Origin: Zychaea mexicana
Lineage: Eukaryota > Mucoromycota > Mucoromycetes > Mucorales > Lichtheimiaceae
Assembly: GCF_025766255.1 (NCBI RefSeq)
Contig: NW_026516729.1
Coordinates: forward strand, 1-64,000
Length of the DNA: 64,000 bases
Direction: 5' to 3'
Shown here: in pieces, positions 61,962 to 64,000 of the stretch
Position numbering within the stretch: position 1 is the first letter of the stretch
Layout: each line of letters begins with the position of its first letter
Position numbers and translations under genes: made by a program
The notes under the pieces: generated by a model
Seen by the model: the letters and a program-made list of their open reading frames with translations, nothing else
What the model was told of the DNA's origin: nothing
Database searches by the model: none

Positions 61962-64000
61962 CAATATATGTACAACTTTTGTATCGTACTTATCATAATC
62001 AAACAGTGATAAGGAGTACGTTGTCGTGTGTGTGTATGTGGGAATTCTTTTTATTTAACTACCACAACCAGCACTATTTGTGATTGTGCAATTTCGACGT
62101 GTATTTAGTAGAGAGAGAAGCGAGGCCCATGAGCAAGTAAAAGCTATCGTTGATTGATGGCTTGCAATTACGCATGCATAAAGCTATATATCTGCTATGA
62201 TAGTCCTTTTTCAAATTGATTACCTAGTTATCAATTCTGACATGGCAGCAGTTACTGTTTCACTAGTTTATACTCAATATATCTTGTAACAGTAAAAGTT
62301 ACATCAGCCGTTGGTCTTTTTACCCTATATCTAGAGCATAAACCCTTGAGGTGAATTTGCTTTTTAAGTTGCATGGTTAATTACTGAATAGTCAGTTACT
62401 GCTGTTTGTGAGCCTTGATGATTACTACTAGATCTATTAAGAGTTAGTGTTGTCATAGCTCGATCGCACCTAAATTCAGCGCAAATAATGTAATGGGGGG
62501 TGGAGGACGACAACTGAGAATACATGGTACTACATGTCCCCTTTTCGTGGCACCTATTCAGAAAAGACATCTACTAACAGCAACGCTTATTTACAAGTAT
62601 GATCGACTCGTACAACATGCTAATCACACGAAACTGGTAAATAGTCCAAACTGATTTTCAATGGCTTCGTACCTCGTACTGATAAGCTAGCGATTTTTGG
62701 TGACATTACTTACAACATGAGCCACATATTGCCCATCATGACTGCTATCTCCATCATCCATTTCTTTTGTTTGTTGTTGACTTTTCAACGCTGAAGTTTG
62801 AGTGGACGATCGTTGCAAGATGCCGCAAATATGACAAAGAACACAGTCTTGTCACAATAGCGCCGTACAACACCTCCACTAAGTGCAGTACCGATATTGA
62901 GGATTTATTCGTGTTACCGTTACTATCTTCCGTGTATATCGTTCGGTTGTTGATTTGAGCTTAAAATACGCATTGATACTTTTTTATATAGAGCCTTCAT
63001 TGATCACTATGCCTGCTAAACACCGGGGGAAGTTAATGGTTCAATGAGCAGCAAAAGCGTATGAATTATGCAAGCTTATCGAAGTTTTGGCCCCGACCCT
63101 TACAAACGCTATTAAATACGAAAAGGTGATGATAGAAAACCAAGTTTTCTTTGTACGCAAAAACGGGTAACTCGTGATTGTGGATATGTAAAATGATGTC
63201 GTGCATATAGTACGCAGTGACACAACTACATAAAAACGACGGCAATAAGACTAAAAAGACCACCCCCCCCCCCAATGAGAATGTATACAAGCAGCACAGT
63301 GTCGTTTTTTTTTGTAGTTGATATTTCGGTATGCACAATATCGCAGTAGTTTGGCTAATGCTGTGTCCTTAAGACTGTAACACAGAAACGGGGCAGCAAA
63401 TAAAATAAGAAAGGTACAACAGGGACCCAATTACATGATCTAAAAGGACGGGTCCACCTTGAAGAGATCCGATCGCGTCCCACCACTTGTAAAAGCAGAA
63501 CGTTCTCCAGCTGAAATTGATTGTATTTTCTTTACTTTTGATGGATATGTTCTTTAGCAGAGTAGAAGGAGGTGACGTGGCGCAATGCATGATGACCACA
63601 GCATGTCAACACTTGTATCATCAACACACTGGCGTTTTGTGTCGTGATTGGATCAAGTATATGACAGCTTCTTTGCAACCAGGGTAAAAACTTTATGACG
63701 ATAATCGATAAACATGCTATGTATATCTTTGTTTCACCTCCAATGTACTTTGTAACTAACTGGGTGCTGCGTCCTATAAGCATTTAGATTTTGAATCCAC
63801 TCGATTCCTCACTATGTAACAATATATTAAAGATGAGTTTATTTGGCAACTGAAACCCGTCCATAAAAAGCAGTGGATGGAATCAAGCCAAGCTTCTCTA
63901 CTCTTTTTCTTAGATGCCTATTGAGGATCGCAGCCAATTGGGCTGTTCTCATAAGTGTATTATTTATCTATTGCGTCGTCGCGGGCCATTGTGTTTTACA
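61962..64000. other. Right-hand region without a supportable gene
   Basis: AT-rich, with scattered short frames. A plus-strand piece near 63550-63688 (FSRVEGGDVAQCMMTTACQH, LYHQHTGVLCRDWIKYMTAS) looks mildly coding but ends in a stop and has no start. A nine-C run lies near 63265. A gene continuing past the right edge cannot be excluded. Confidence 0.35.

Overview
The window reads as nuclear DNA of a filamentous fungus, most probably an early-diverging one of the Mucorales (Mucoromycota). The signs are compact genes with many short GT-AG introns, CTAAY-type branch points, a PAS plus X18-type GATA protein, and relics of Tc1/mariner-, pogo- and PIF/Harbinger-type transposons. Some of these relics carry proteins of a style I associate with Mucorales genomes. 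No tRNA, rRNA or CRISPR array was seen. The organism is an inference; no species call is possible from the sequence alone.

Layout, left to right. (1) 1-15.2 kb, mostly housekeeping genes on the minus strand: ubiquitin-activating enzyme E1 (its 3' end runs off the left edge), a dithiol glutaredoxin, proteasome subunit alpha1 and a cytosolic aminopeptidase P. Between them lie decayed reading frames (5.85-7.2 kb and 10.07-11.2 kb). (2) 15.5-22.7 kb, gene-poor: a dead Tc1/IS630-type transposase, a 338-bp PIF/Harbinger-like MITE flanked by TTA, a very AT-rich tract, and a frameshifted copy of a multicopy-type protein. (3) 22.7-46.8 kb, dense: a Kre9/Knh1-type GPI wall protein, a Sec2/Rabin8-type Rab GEF, a large F-box protein, a U1A/U2B''-type RRM protein, RNA polymerase II subunit Rpb3, sterol C-4 decarboxylase Erg26, ribosomal protein uL14, the decapping cofactor Dcp1, an L-arabinokinase-like glycosyltransferase, and a Pho81-type SPX-ankyrin-GDE protein. 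(4) 46.8-53.2 kb, a second gene-poor island with a dead MFS permease and a pogo/Tigger-type element carrying perfect 25-bp terminal repeats. (5) 53.2-60.3 kb: a PAS-GATA regulator, HIS6, a FHIT-type HIT hydrolase divergent from HIS6, and a DPY30/Sdc1 COMPASS subunit. (6) 60.3-64 kb: only unassigned short reading frames.

The genes form no pathway cluster; this is an ordinary euchromatic segment interrupted by two transposon graveyards. The most striking point is exon structure. Three genes depend on tiny coding exons: a 5-nt internal micro-exon in the FHIT gene, a 6-nt first exon in the Pho81 homologue and a 10-nt first exon in uL14. Each is needed to restore a conserved protein sequence, and each would defeat ordinary ORF-based annotation. 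I found no convincing new multi-gene system.
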